This document shows positions 34,664-41,411 of a stretch of 64,000 nucleotides of DNA, in pieces (the first letter of the stretch is position 1; every line of letters begins with the position of its first letter). Source of the stretch: Actinomycetospora termitidis. Lineage in GTDB: Bacteria > Actinomycetota > Actinomycetes > Mycobacteriales > Pseudonocardiaceae. A program made the position numbers and the translations under genes. The notes beneath the pieces were generated by a model that ran no database searches, was not told where the DNA came from, and saw nothing but the letters and a program-made list of their open reading frames with translations. Location of the stretch: positions 186,001 through 250,000 of the forward strand of contig NZ_JASVWF010000004.1 in the NCBI RefSeq assembly GCF_030286555.1, read 5' to 3'.

Positions 34664-35857
34664 GTGAGCACGGAGACGAGCGCCCCCGCCCGACCACGAC
34701 GCCGCTGGGCGATCCTCGTGGTCGGCGTGCTCGCCCAGACCGCGGCGTCGGCCTTCGTCTACGGCATCCCGTTCCTGGTCCCGACGCTGCGCGACGAGCG
34801 GGGCCTGTCGCTGGCCGAGGTGGGGGTCGTCGTCGCGGCCCCGACGACGGGTCTGCTGCTCGCTCTCGTCGCGTGGGGCGTGGTGGTCGACCGGGTGGGG
34901 GAGCGGGTCCCGATGGCGACCGGGCTGGGCGTCGCCGGCCTCGTCGTCGGCGGGCTGGCGCTCGAGACCCCGTCGTCGCTGGTCACGATCGTGCTGCTGC
35001 TGGCCGTGGGCGGGCTCGGCGCGGCCTCGGTGAACGCGGCGAGCGGGCGGCTGATCATGGGCTGGTTCTCCGCCGACGAGCGCGGGGTCGCCATGGGCAT
35101 CCGCCAGACCGCCCAGCCGCTCGGTGTGGCGCTCGCGGCCCTGCTGCTGCCGGTGCTCGCGACGACCCAGGGGCCGTTCGTCGCCCTGGGCTGGACGGGC
35201 CTGGCCTGCCTGATCGCCGCGGTGCTCGTCGTCGTGGTGGCCCAGGACGCACCCCGGCGGGCCCCGGAGCCGCACGAGCCGACCGGCAACCCGTACCGCA
35301 CACCAACCCTGTACCGCCTGCACGCGGCCTCGGCGATGCTCGTGCTGCCGCAGTTCGCGATCTCCGCGTTCGCCCTCGAGTACCTGGTCCGCGAGCAGGG
35401 GTGGTCACCGGGGATCGCCGGCGTCTTCGTCGCGGTGTCCCAGATCGCGGGAGCGGCGGGCCGGATCGCGACCGGCTGGTGGTCCGACCGCGTCCGCTCC
35501 CGGCTGCGCCCCATGCGCCAGCTGGCCGTCGGCTCCGCCCTGGTGATGCTCGGGTTCGCCGCGGGATCGGTGTGGGTGCCGGTGATCGCGGTCGCGGCAA
35601 TCGCGGTCGGCGCGATCGTGACGGTGGCCGACAACGGCCTGGCCTTCGTGTCCACGGCGGAGATGGCCGGACAGGCGTGGTCGGGCCGGGCGCTGGGCGT
35701 GCAGAACACGACCCAGAACATCGTCGCCTCGGCCGCCCCGCCCGTCCTGGGCGCGATCATCGGCGCGACGAGCTACGGCGTCGGGTTCACCGCGGCCGCC
35801 CTGGCGCCGCTGGTCGCGTTCGTCGTCACGCCGGTGCGCGCCGAACGCCGGTCATGA
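34664..35857 (+). CDS. MFS transporter
   Basis: A 397-residue carrier with twelve predicted helices. The loop 2-3 motif V-V-D-R-V-G-E-R-V-P and the loop 8-9 counterpart W-W-S-D-R-V-R-S-R-L are present. M-G-I-R-Q-T-A-Q-P-L-G in helix 5 resembles the oxalate/formate or cyanate-type branches, but the substrate is unknown. A CATGCT hexamer stands 8 bases before the GTG, followed by GACGACC as before gltX. The stop overlaps the stop of the convergent VOC gene. Confidence 0.88.
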   Translation: MSTETSAPARPRRRWAILVVGVLAQTAASAFVYGIPFLVPTLRDERGLSLAEVGVVVAAPTTGLLLALVAWGVVVDRVGERVPMATGLGVAGLVVGGLALETPSSLVTIVLLLAVGGLGAASVNAASGRLIMGWFSADERGVAMGIRQTAQPLGVALAALLLPVLATTQGPFVALGWTGLACLIAAVLVVVVAQDAPRRAPEPHEPTGNPYRTPTLYRLHAASAMLVLPQFAISAFALEYLVREQGWSPGIAGVFVAVSQIAGAAGRIATGWWSDRVRSRLRPMRQLAVGSALVMLGFAAGSVWVPVIAVAAIAVGAIVTVADNGLAFVSTAEMAGQAWSGRALGVQNTTQNIVASAAPPVLGAIIGATSYGVGFTAAALAPLVAFVVTPVRAERRS

Positions 35858-36297
35858 TGCGTCCGGGCCCCACTCGCCCGGGGTGAACGCGCGCGACTCG
35901 ACCAGGACGAGCCAGTTGCCCGAGTTGTCGCGCATGACCGCCTCCACGCCGTAGGGACGCTCGGACGGCGGCTGCACGAACTCGACGCCGAGGTCGACGA
36001 GGCGCGCGTACTCGGCCTGGCAGTCGTCGGTCGAGAGACCGAAGCCGCCCATGCTGCCCGCGGCGAGCGAGCGGCGGACCGCGTCGGCCATGTCCTCGGT
36101 CAGCGGCGGACCCGGCTCCATCAGCGTGACCTCGAGCTCTTGCTGCGACGGGTGCTTCACCGTCAGCCAGCGGAACCCCCCGCCCATGGTCACGTCGGTG
36201 CCCTCGACGAAGCCGAGGACGTCTCGTCGCAGGAGAACCTCTTGGCGTCGTCCTGGTCGGTGACGTACAGGGAGAACAGCGAGATGTTGGTGATCAC
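35852..36297 (-). pseudogene. VOC (glyoxalase-fold) protein gene broken by a frameshift
   Basis: The gene starts at GTG 36297 with I-T-N-I-S-L-F-S-L-Y-V-T-D-Q-D-D-A-K-R-F, the usual start of this VOC group, but the frame then runs to a stop. The remaining family sequence (D-V-L-G-F-V-E-G-T-D-V-T-M-G-G-G-F-R-W, ending E-S-R-A-F-T-P-G-E) continues in another frame down to 35852. The switch is near 36221-36230, where removing a 5-bp apparent duplication (GACGA on the minus strand) would restore frame and spacing. The GTG overlaps the stop of the AraC gene, so the two were once coupled. A fragment from 36193 could still be translated as 113 residues. A base-calling error is the alternative. Confidence 0.78.
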
Positions 36298-36749
36298 GAC
36301 GACGATCCTGCCGCCGCCCCCGGGCCGGACGGCTTCTCCCGGATTGCTCGGTCGGACAGCCCGTGCATCAGCACGAAGCAGCCCGGGATGCGCGGCGCAC
36401 CGGAGGCCCAGCGGGCCTGGTACTCCGACGGGCTGACCCCGACGAGCCGGCGGAATCTCGTCGAGAACGACCCGAGCGAGGCGTAGCCGACGAGCCAACA
36501 CACCTCGGTCACGGTCAGGTTCGTCGCGCGCAGCAGGTCCTGCGCGCGCTCCACCCGCCGCTCGGTGAGATACGCCGCCGGGGTGCGGCCGTAGGTCCGG
36601 GAGAAGCAGCGCAGGAAGTGGTACTTGGACAGGCCCGCCGTCGCCGCGAGGGCGTCGAGGTCGAGCGGCTCGGCGTACTCGCGGTCGATCCGGTCGCGGG
36701 CGCGGCGCAGGCCGACGAGGAGGTCCTCGGACACCTCCCGCGCGGCCAC
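36294..36749 (-). CDS. AraC-family transcriptional regulator (DNA-binding domain only)
   Basis: A 151-residue protein consisting of the two helix-turn-helix units of AraC (about 13-115): L-A-A-T-A-G-L-S-K-Y-H-F-L-R-C-F, then V-T-E-V-C-W-L-V-G-Y-A-S-L-G-S-F-S-T-R-F-R-R-L-V-G-V-S-P-S-E-Y. There is no ligand domain, only a 35-residue tail with P-G-C-F-V-L-M-H. It overlaps the VOC gene by GTGA and probably controlled it. It begins 5 bases after the IlvA gene's end on the same strand. Confidence 0.88.
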   Translation of the reverse strand: MAAREVSEDLLVGLRRARDRIDREYAEPLDLDALAATAGLSKYHFLRCFSRTYGRTPAAYLTERRVERAQDLLRATNLTVTEVCWLVGYASLGSFSTRFRRLVGVSPSEYQARWASGAPRIPGCFVLMHGLSDRAIREKPSGPGAAAGSSS

Positions 36750-36754
36750 GGCGC

Positions 36755-38023
36755 TCAGACCAGGAAGCGGAAGGCCGGCGAGCCCGGCTCGAGCGCCTCG
36801 ATCTGCAGCGGCGAGCGGGCCATGCGCTCCAGGAGCGGCTCGTAGTCCTCGCGGCGGCCGATCTCGACGCCGACGAGCGCCGGGCCGGACTCCCGGTTGT
36901 CGCGCTTGACGTACTCGAAGCGCGTGACGTCGTCGTCGGGACCGAGCACCTCGTCGAGGAAGCGACGGAGCGCGCCCGGCTCCTGCGGGAACTCGACGAG
37001 GAAGTAGTGCTTGAGCCCCTGGAAGCGCAGCGAGCGCTCGATGACCTCGGCGTAGCGCGACACGTCGTTGTTGCCGCCGGAGAGGATGACGACGACGGTC
37101 TCGCCGGGCGCCAGGTCGAGCTCCGGGCCGTCGGAGCGCACCGCGGCCCCGGCGAGCGCTCCGGCGGGCTCCGCGATGATGCCCTCGGTCTGGTAGAGCG
37201 CCAGCATCTCGGTGCAGACGAGGCCCTCGTCGACCGCGAGCACCTGCGCTCCGGAGCGCCGGATCAGCGGGAATGTCACCGCGCCCGCCTTGCGGACGGC
37301 GGCGCCGTCGACGAAGCGGTCGAAGCCGTCCTCGTCGAGCACCACGGGGCTGCCCGCGTGCAGGGCCGCCGCGACGTTGCGGGCCCCGGCCGGCTCGACC
37401 CCGATCACGCGCGTGCGCGGATGCGTCGCGGCCAGCCAGGTCGCGGTGCCGGCGAGCAGGCCGCCACCCCCGACCGGGACCACGACGACGTCGGGTGCGT
37501 GCCCGAGCTGCTCGACGACCTCGGCGATCACCGTGGCCTGGCCGGCCACGGTGCGGGAGTCGTCGAACGCGGGCACCAGCGTCGCCCCGGTCTCCTCGGC
37601 GTACGCGGTGGCCGCCGCGGAGGCCTCGTCGTAGGTGTCGCCGGTGACGACCAGCTCGACCATGTCCCCGCCCAGCGCGGCGATCCGCTCGCGCTTCTGG
37701 CGCGGCGTGGTGGACGGGATCACGACCCGCCCGCGCACCCGGTGCGTGGCGCAGGCGAAGGCGAAGCCCTGGGCGTGGTTGCCCGCGGACGCACAGACCA
37801 CCCCGGCCGCGCGGGCCTCGTCGTCCAGCTGGGAGATCAGGTTGTAGGCGCCGCGCAGCTTGTAGGAGCGCCCGACCTGCAGGTCCTCGCGCTTGAACCA
37901 GACCTCGGCGCCGGAGTCGGCCGACAGGCGGGGGTTGTACTGCAGCTGGGTCCGCTCGGAAATGCCGGTGAGACGCTCCGCGGCCTCGAGTACCTGCTTC
38001 TCGAACGCGGTCCCGCCCGTCAT
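36755..38023 (-). CDS. ilvA: Threonine dehydratase with C-terminal ACT-like domain
   Basis: A 422-residue PLP enzyme that deaminates threonine to 2-oxobutanoate at the start of isoleucine synthesis. K55 in S-Y-K-L-R-G-A-Y-N binds PLP, G-G-G-G-L-L holds its phosphate, and S-A-G-N-H-A-Q-G is present. Residues about 330-420 (H-Y-F-L-V-E-F-P-Q-E-P-G-A-L-R-R-F-L) form the ACT-like regulatory domain of the shorter biosynthetic type. ATG 38023 is chosen over 38065: CAGGA lies 6 bases before it, and a TACGAT -10 overlaps the upstream ATG, which would place that ATG before the transcript start. Confidence 0.9.
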   Translation of the reverse strand: MTGGTAFEKQVLEAAERLTGISERTQLQYNPRLSADSGAEVWFKREDLQVGRSYKLRGAYNLISQLDDEARAAGVVCASAGNHAQGFAFACATHRVRGRVVIPSTTPRQKRERIAALGGDMVELVVTGDTYDEASAAATAYAEETGATLVPAFDDSRTVAGQATVIAEVVEQLGHAPDVVVVPVGGGGLLAGTATWLAATHPRTRVIGVEPAGARNVAAALHAGSPVVLDEDGFDRFVDGAAVRKAGAVTFPLIRRSGAQVLAVDEGLVCTEMLALYQTEGIIAEPAGALAGAAVRSDGPELDLAPGETVVVILSGGNNDVSRYAEVIERSLRFQGLKHYFLVEFPQEPGALRRFLDEVLGPDDDVTRFEYVKRDNRESGPALVGVEIGRREDYEPLLERMARSPLQIEALEPGSPAFRFLV

Positions 38024-38141
38024 CGCCGTCCTGCTTCCTGCTGGTGGTTGATCCGAACGGCTCATCGTAGGTCGCGCCGGGCCCGGAGGTTGTCGGTGGG
38101 TCCTGCTATCACTCGATCATCAGTTCGAACGAGGAGGACCG

Positions 38142-38540
38142 ATGAAGGTGCTGGTGGCCACGGGGCGGACCCAAGGCGCGCGGGACAACGACTACCACCA
38201 TGCGATCGAGGGGGAGCTGGTGCGGATCGACCCTCCGTGCCGGAAGGACCGCGACGATCCCGACGGCCGGTGCGGCTGCGGCCGGGGCTTCGCGGGGATG
38301 AACTCGCAACGGGCGACCACGACGGCGCGGGTGGCCGAGGTGCCGCTCACCCGCGAGGAGTACGCGGAGGCGCTGCGCTCGTCGCTGGAGCACGACGGGT
38401 ACGAGCCCTGCACCTGCCGGTCCACCGACGAGGCCGACGCCCTCGCCGAGCTCGCCGCGACGTGGCCGGTCGGCGCGGTGATCGAACGCCGCCTCGACGA
38501 GCTGGCGCGCCGGGTCTCGCCCGAGGAGGTCCCGGCGTGA
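38142..38540 (+). CDS. Conserved actinobacterial hypothetical protein with Cys-rich centre
   Basis: A 132-residue soluble protein starting V-L-V-A-T-G-R-T-Q-G-A-R-x-N-D-Y, with Cys clusters C-R-K, C-G-C-G and C-T-C around residues 34-93. G-F-A-G-M-N-S-Q-R-A-T-T-T-A-R-V resembles a family I remember as common in Actinobacteria and numbered DUF7715, though I cannot confirm this. The Cys set could bind zinc. GAGGAGGA lies five bases before the ATG, and GCTATCACT at 38104-38112 holds a candidate -10. Confidence 0.6.
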   Translation: MKVLVATGRTQGARDNDYHHAIEGELVRIDPPCRKDRDDPDGRCGCGRGFAGMNSQRATTTARVAEVPLTREEYAEALRSSLEHDGYEPCTCRSTDEADALAELAATWPVGAVIERRLDELARRVSPEEVPA

Positions 38541-38553
38541 GGAGTTCCGGAGG

Positions 38554-38559
38554 TACCGT
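38554..38559 (+). promoter_or_regulatory. Predicted -10 (TACCGT) for the RHH antitoxin gene
   Basis: TACCGT followed after seven bases by ATG gives a leaderless start. The hexamer lies just after the stop of the upstream gene, so the antitoxin could be transcribed alone. Confidence 0.42.
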
Positions 38560-38566
38560 CGGGGCC

Positions 38567-38797
38567 ATGGCGGCCAAGCGGCGGGTGAGCTTCTCGATCG
38601 ACGAGTTCTCCCTGGAACTCCTCCAGGCCGCCGCCGACCGTGCCGGGAAGCCTCTGTCCGCGTGGCTCGCGAAGGCCGCCATCAGCGAGGCCGTGCGTCA
38701 GGGGGCACCGCGCGAGAACACCTGGGACGAGGCTGCCGCGATCGCCGACGACGCCGAACTCGCTGCGTCGGAGGCGATGATGCGTGCGTCGGGGTGA
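38567..38797 (+). CDS. Ribbon-helix-helix antitoxin-like protein
   Basis: A 76-residue protein whose first half, K-R-R-V-S-F-S-I-D-E-F-S-L-E-L-L-Q-A-A-A, fits a ribbon-helix-helix strand plus helix, followed by G-K-P-L-S-A-W-L-A-K-A-A and an acidic C-terminus that would contact a toxin. This is the usual MazE-like antitoxin layout. It overlaps by 14 bases the remnant of a MazF-like toxin. Confidence 0.7.
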   Translation: MAAKRRVSFSIDEFSLELLQAAADRAGKPLSAWLAKAAISEAVRQGAPRENTWDEAAAIADDAELAASEAMMRASG

Positions 38798-38924
38798 GCT
38801 GAACACCTACGTGGGCGACCTCGGTCGTCTGTGCCGCGCGTGGTTCGGACGGCGGGCAGGCCGCATCGATGCCCTGACTCTCGCTCGGGTGGACACCGTG
38901 CTGCGAGTGGCTCTCGACCTCTGA
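38784..38924 (+). pseudogene. Internally deleted MazF-like toxin
   Basis: A 46-codon frame (GTG start) overlapping the antitoxin end. It opens V-R-R-G-E-L-N-T-Y-V, the start of MazF/PemK proteins, and ends I-D-A-L-T-L-A-R-V-D-T-V-L-R-V-A-L-D-L, which is the typical MazF C-terminal helix. The 60 or more residues between, including the catalytic region, are missing, so no active RNase is expected. The order antitoxin-toxin with overlap is standard for the module. Confidence 0.62.
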
Positions 38925-38928
38925 CGGT

Positions 38929-39387
38929 TCATTCCCGGAGGACGTGCAGCAGCGGAGCCCCGGCCGCCACCGGGACCCCGATCGTCGCCGCTACGGACAC
39001 GCGATCCGGGTCGACGTCGAGCACCACCGCCGGGCACACGGCCGACATCCCGCGGGCGCGGACGTCGTCCGGGGACCACCGCACGATCACGTCGCCGACC
39101 TGCACGCTTTCGCCCTCCGTGCGCACCACCTCGAACCCCTCGCCGCGCAGCCGCACGGTGTCGATGCCGAGATGCACGAGGACCCCGGTCGCGTCCCCCG
39201 TCGTCATCGCGAACGCGTGCGGGTGCACCTTCACCAGCGTCCCGGCGACCGGCGCGACCACCTCGACGGTGCCCGGGCCACTCGGCTCCACGGCCACACC
39301 CGGGCCGACCATCCCGGCCGCGAAGACCTCGTCGGGCACGGCGTCGAGCCCGACCACGGTGCCGGCCACCGGCGCCGCGACGATCAC
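38929..39387 (-). CDS. crr: PTS glucose-type EIIA component
   Basis: A 152-residue EIIA-Glc protein. It carries A-P-V-A-G-T-V, then H57 in V-H-P-H-A-F-A-M-T-T, and phosphorylated H72 in V-L-V-H-L-G-I-D-T-V, followed by G-E-G-F. It passes phosphate from HPr to EIIB. It is encoded 7 bases downstream of eiiB with TTGAGGAG before the GTG, and divergent from eiiC, so all three parts of the permease are separate polypeptides at one locus. Confidence 0.92.
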   Translation of the reverse strand: MIVAAPVAGTVVGLDAVPDEVFAAGMVGPGVAVEPSGPGTVEVVAPVAGTLVKVHPHAFAMTTGDATGVLVHLGIDTVRLRGEGFEVVRTEGESVQVGDVIVRWSPDDVRARGMSAVCPAVVLDVDPDRVSVAATIGVPVAAGAPLLHVLRE

Positions 39388-39394
39388 CGGCTCC

Positions 39395-39646
39395 TCAACT
39401 CCCCGTCGCTCCGCTCGCCTCGATCAGGTCGTGCACGTCGTCGGCGATCACGTCCGCCTGCGGACCGACCACCACCTGGACGACGCTGCCCTGCACGACG
39501 ACGCCCGAGGCGCCCAGGGCCTTGAGGGCGGCCTGGTCGACGAGCGCGGGATCGCGGACCTCGGTGCGCAGGCGCGTGATGCAGGCCTCGAGGTCGTCGA
39601 TGTTCGCCGCGCCGCCGAGTCCGGCGACGATCGCCGCTGCGTCCAT
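39395..39646 (-). CDS. PTS glucose/GlcNAc-type EIIB component
   Basis: An 83-residue EIIB domain: G-L-G-G-A-A-N-I-D-D-L-E-A-C-I-T-R-L-R with the phosphorylated cysteine C22, and L-G-A-S-G-V-V at the typical spacing. It transfers phosphate from EIIA to sugar bound in EIIC. GGAGG lies 10 bases before the ATG. It diverges from eiiC across 74 bp that hold a promoter and an inverted repeat. Confidence 0.92.
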   Translation of the reverse strand: MDAAAIVAGLGGAANIDDLEACITRLRTEVRDPALVDQAALKALGASGVVVQGSVVQVVVGPQADVIADDVHDLIEASGATGS

Positions 39647-39662
39647 GGCCCCGCACCCTCCC

Positions 39663-39691
39663 TTGACACCCCTCGTTGCTGCCTGCAACGT
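39663..39691 (+). promoter_or_regulatory. Promoter with internal inverted repeat upstream of eiiC
   Basis: TTGACA (39663-39668) and CAACGT (39686-39691) are separated by 17 bases, a good housekeeping promoter. A perfect inverted repeat CGTTGC-N5-GCAACG (39674-39690) fills the spacer and -10, so a repressor bound there would block the polymerase. It lies in the shared gap between eiiB and eiiC. Confidence 0.55.
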
Positions 39692-39720
39692 CCGCCGCAC
39701 GGTACTGGAGGTGGGGCCCG

Positions 39721-40962
39721 ATGACCGCGAGCACGGAGACGCCGTCCCGGGGCACACGGGGCCTCGCCGGGCTCCAGCGGCTCGGCCGCAGCCTCATGCT
39801 GCCGATCGCCGCGCTCCCGGCGGCCGGGCTCCTGCAGCGGCTCGGGCAGGACGACCTGCTCGGCGGGGTCGACGCCCTGAAGAACGTGGCCACGGTGCTC
39901 ACCGGTGCCGGCGGCGCCCTCTTCGACAACCTGCCGCTGATCTTCGCGGTCGGCATCGCGATCGGGTGGGCCCGCCGCTCCGACGGGTCGACGGCCCTGG
40001 CCGCGGTCGTCGGCTACCTCGTACTCGCCGGGGTGTTCGAGGCACTCAGCCCGGTCCTGCTGCCGGGGCAGGTGGACTCGAAGGGCGAACCGGCGACGAT
40101 CGACTACGGGGTGCTGGGCGGCATCCTCGTCGGCCTGGTCGCCGCGATCCTCTGGCAGCGCTACCACCGGATCAAGCTCCCGACCTACCTCGCGTTCTTC
40201 GGTGGTCGCCGCTTCGTCCCGATCGTCACCGCGCTCGCGACGATGCTGCTCGCCGTCGTGCTCGCGCTGGTCTACCCGCTGTTCAACGCGGGGCTGACCG
40301 CGCTCGGCAACGCCGTGGCGGCGAACGCGGTGGTCGGCGGGGGCATCTTCGGCATGGCCAACCGGCTGCTCATCCCGCTCGGCCTGCACCACATCCTCAA
40401 CTCCGTGGTGTGGTTCGTCCTCGGCGACTACAACGGCGCCCAGGGCGACATCGCCCGGTTCTTCGCCGGCGACCCGACGGCCGGGACGTTCATGACGGGC
40501 TTCTTCCCTATCATGATGTTCGCGCTCCCCGCCGCCGCTCTCGCGATCGTCCACGAGGCACGCCCGGAGCAGCGCAAGGTCGTCGGCGGGATCATGGCCT
40601 CGGTCGCGCTGACCTCGTTCCTCACCGGCATCACCGAGCCGTTGGAGTACGCGTTCGTCTACGTCGCCTGGCCGCTCTACGTGGTGCACGCCGTGCTGAC
40701 CGGCACCTCGCTGGCGCTGTGCAATGCGCTCGGCATCCACGACGGCTTCACCTTCTCCGCGGGCGCCATCGACTACGTCATCAACTTCGGGCAGGCGACG
40801 CGTCCGCTCTGGCTGATCCCGATCGGGTTGGGCTACGCCGTCGTCTACTACGTCGTGTTCCGCGTGGTGATCCGACGCTTCAACCTGCGCACGCCGGGGC
40901 GGGAGGAGGACGGCGAGGGCGCGGCGGTGTCGGCCGACCCGACCCGCGGGCCGGAGACCTGA
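39721..40962 (+). CDS. PTS glucose/GlcNAc-type EIIC permease
   Basis: A 413-residue polytopic EIIC. Family features are R-S-L-M-L-P-I-A-A-L-P-A-A-G-L-L near the N-terminus, F-D-N-L-P-L-I-F-A-V-G, G-L-H-H-I-L-N-S-V-V-W and the sugar-site phrase F-L-T-G-I-T-E-P-L-E-Y-A-F. The separate B and C proteins resemble the Streptomyces GlcNAc system (NagF/NagE2), and the H-H-I-L-N wording favours GlcNAc, but glucose cannot be excluded. GGAGGTGGGG lies just before the ATG. Confidence 0.9.
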   Translation: MTASTETPSRGTRGLAGLQRLGRSLMLPIAALPAAGLLQRLGQDDLLGGVDALKNVATVLTGAGGALFDNLPLIFAVGIAIGWARRSDGSTALAAVVGYLVLAGVFEALSPVLLPGQVDSKGEPATIDYGVLGGILVGLVAAILWQRYHRIKLPTYLAFFGGRRFVPIVTALATMLLAVVLALVYPLFNAGLTALGNAVAANAVVGGGIFGMANRLLIPLGLHHILNSVVWFVLGDYNGAQGDIARFFAGDPTAGTFMTGFFPIMMFALPAAALAIVHEARPEQRKVVGGIMASVALTSFLTGITEPLEYAFVYVAWPLYVVHAVLTGTSLALCNALGIHDGFTFSAGAIDYVINFGQATRPLWLIPIGLGYAVVYYVVFRVVIRRFNLRTPGREEDGEGAAVSADPTRGPET

Positions 40963-41324
40963 TGTACGCGGTGGTGGGTGCATCGGACACGCTGGCATGG
41001 CGGGTCGTCGAGGCGTTGCTCACCGAGGTCACCGGCGACGAGATCGCCTTCCTGGTCCCGGACGCCGAGCGCTTCGCCGCGTACGCGACCAGCCGCAACG
41101 TCGACGTCCGGGGCGACGAGGACGACGGACGCCTCGACGACGCCGAGGTCGTGGTCCTGCTCGGTCCCGACGACGGGTCGCTCGTCCCGTCCGTGGTCGG
41201 GCGCGTGGTCACCTGGGACGGCGGGCCCACGGTGTCCGTGCTCCGGCCCGGGCCCGCCGACCTCGACGGCGGCGACGACCCGCTCCTGGCGGTCGTGGCC
41301 GCGACGCTCGCCGACCGCCCCTGA
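40962..41324 (+). CDS. Hypothetical protein coupled to eiiC
   Basis: A 120-residue acidic protein starting M-Y-A-V-V-G-A-S-D-T-L-A-W-R-V-V-E-A-L-L, which resembles the first strand and helix of a Rossmann fold, and repeated short strands (V-V-V-L-L-G, V-V-T-W). I do not know the family. The ATG overlaps the eiiC stop (TGATG), so it is made with the permease. Confidence 0.5.
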   Translation: MYAVVGASDTLAWRVVEALLTEVTGDEIAFLVPDAERFAAYATSRNVDVRGDEDDGRLDDAEVVVLLGPDDGSLVPSVVGRVVTWDGGPTVSVLRPGPADLDGGDDPLLAVVAATLADRP

Positions 41325-41360
41325 GCGGACGAGGCCGTCGAGGCTGTCGGGGGGTCCTCA

Positions 41361-41366
41361 TATCAT
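41361..41366 (+). promoter_or_regulatory. Predicted -10 (TATCAT) for htpG
   Basis: TATCAT lies 45 bases before the htpG ATG, in a gap after the previous stop. The leader carries GAGAGGACGCAGGA before the start. No inverted repeat of the CIRCE or HAIR type is seen. Confidence 0.4.
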
Positions 41367-41411
41367 GGTCACCGACCCCGCCGGTGAGCCACGAGAGGAC
41401 GCAGGACAGCA

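Noticed and set aside
38060-38068. ATG 38065 as the start of ilvA
   Set aside because: It overlaps the predicted -10 TACGAT and has no ribosome site; ATG 38023 has one.
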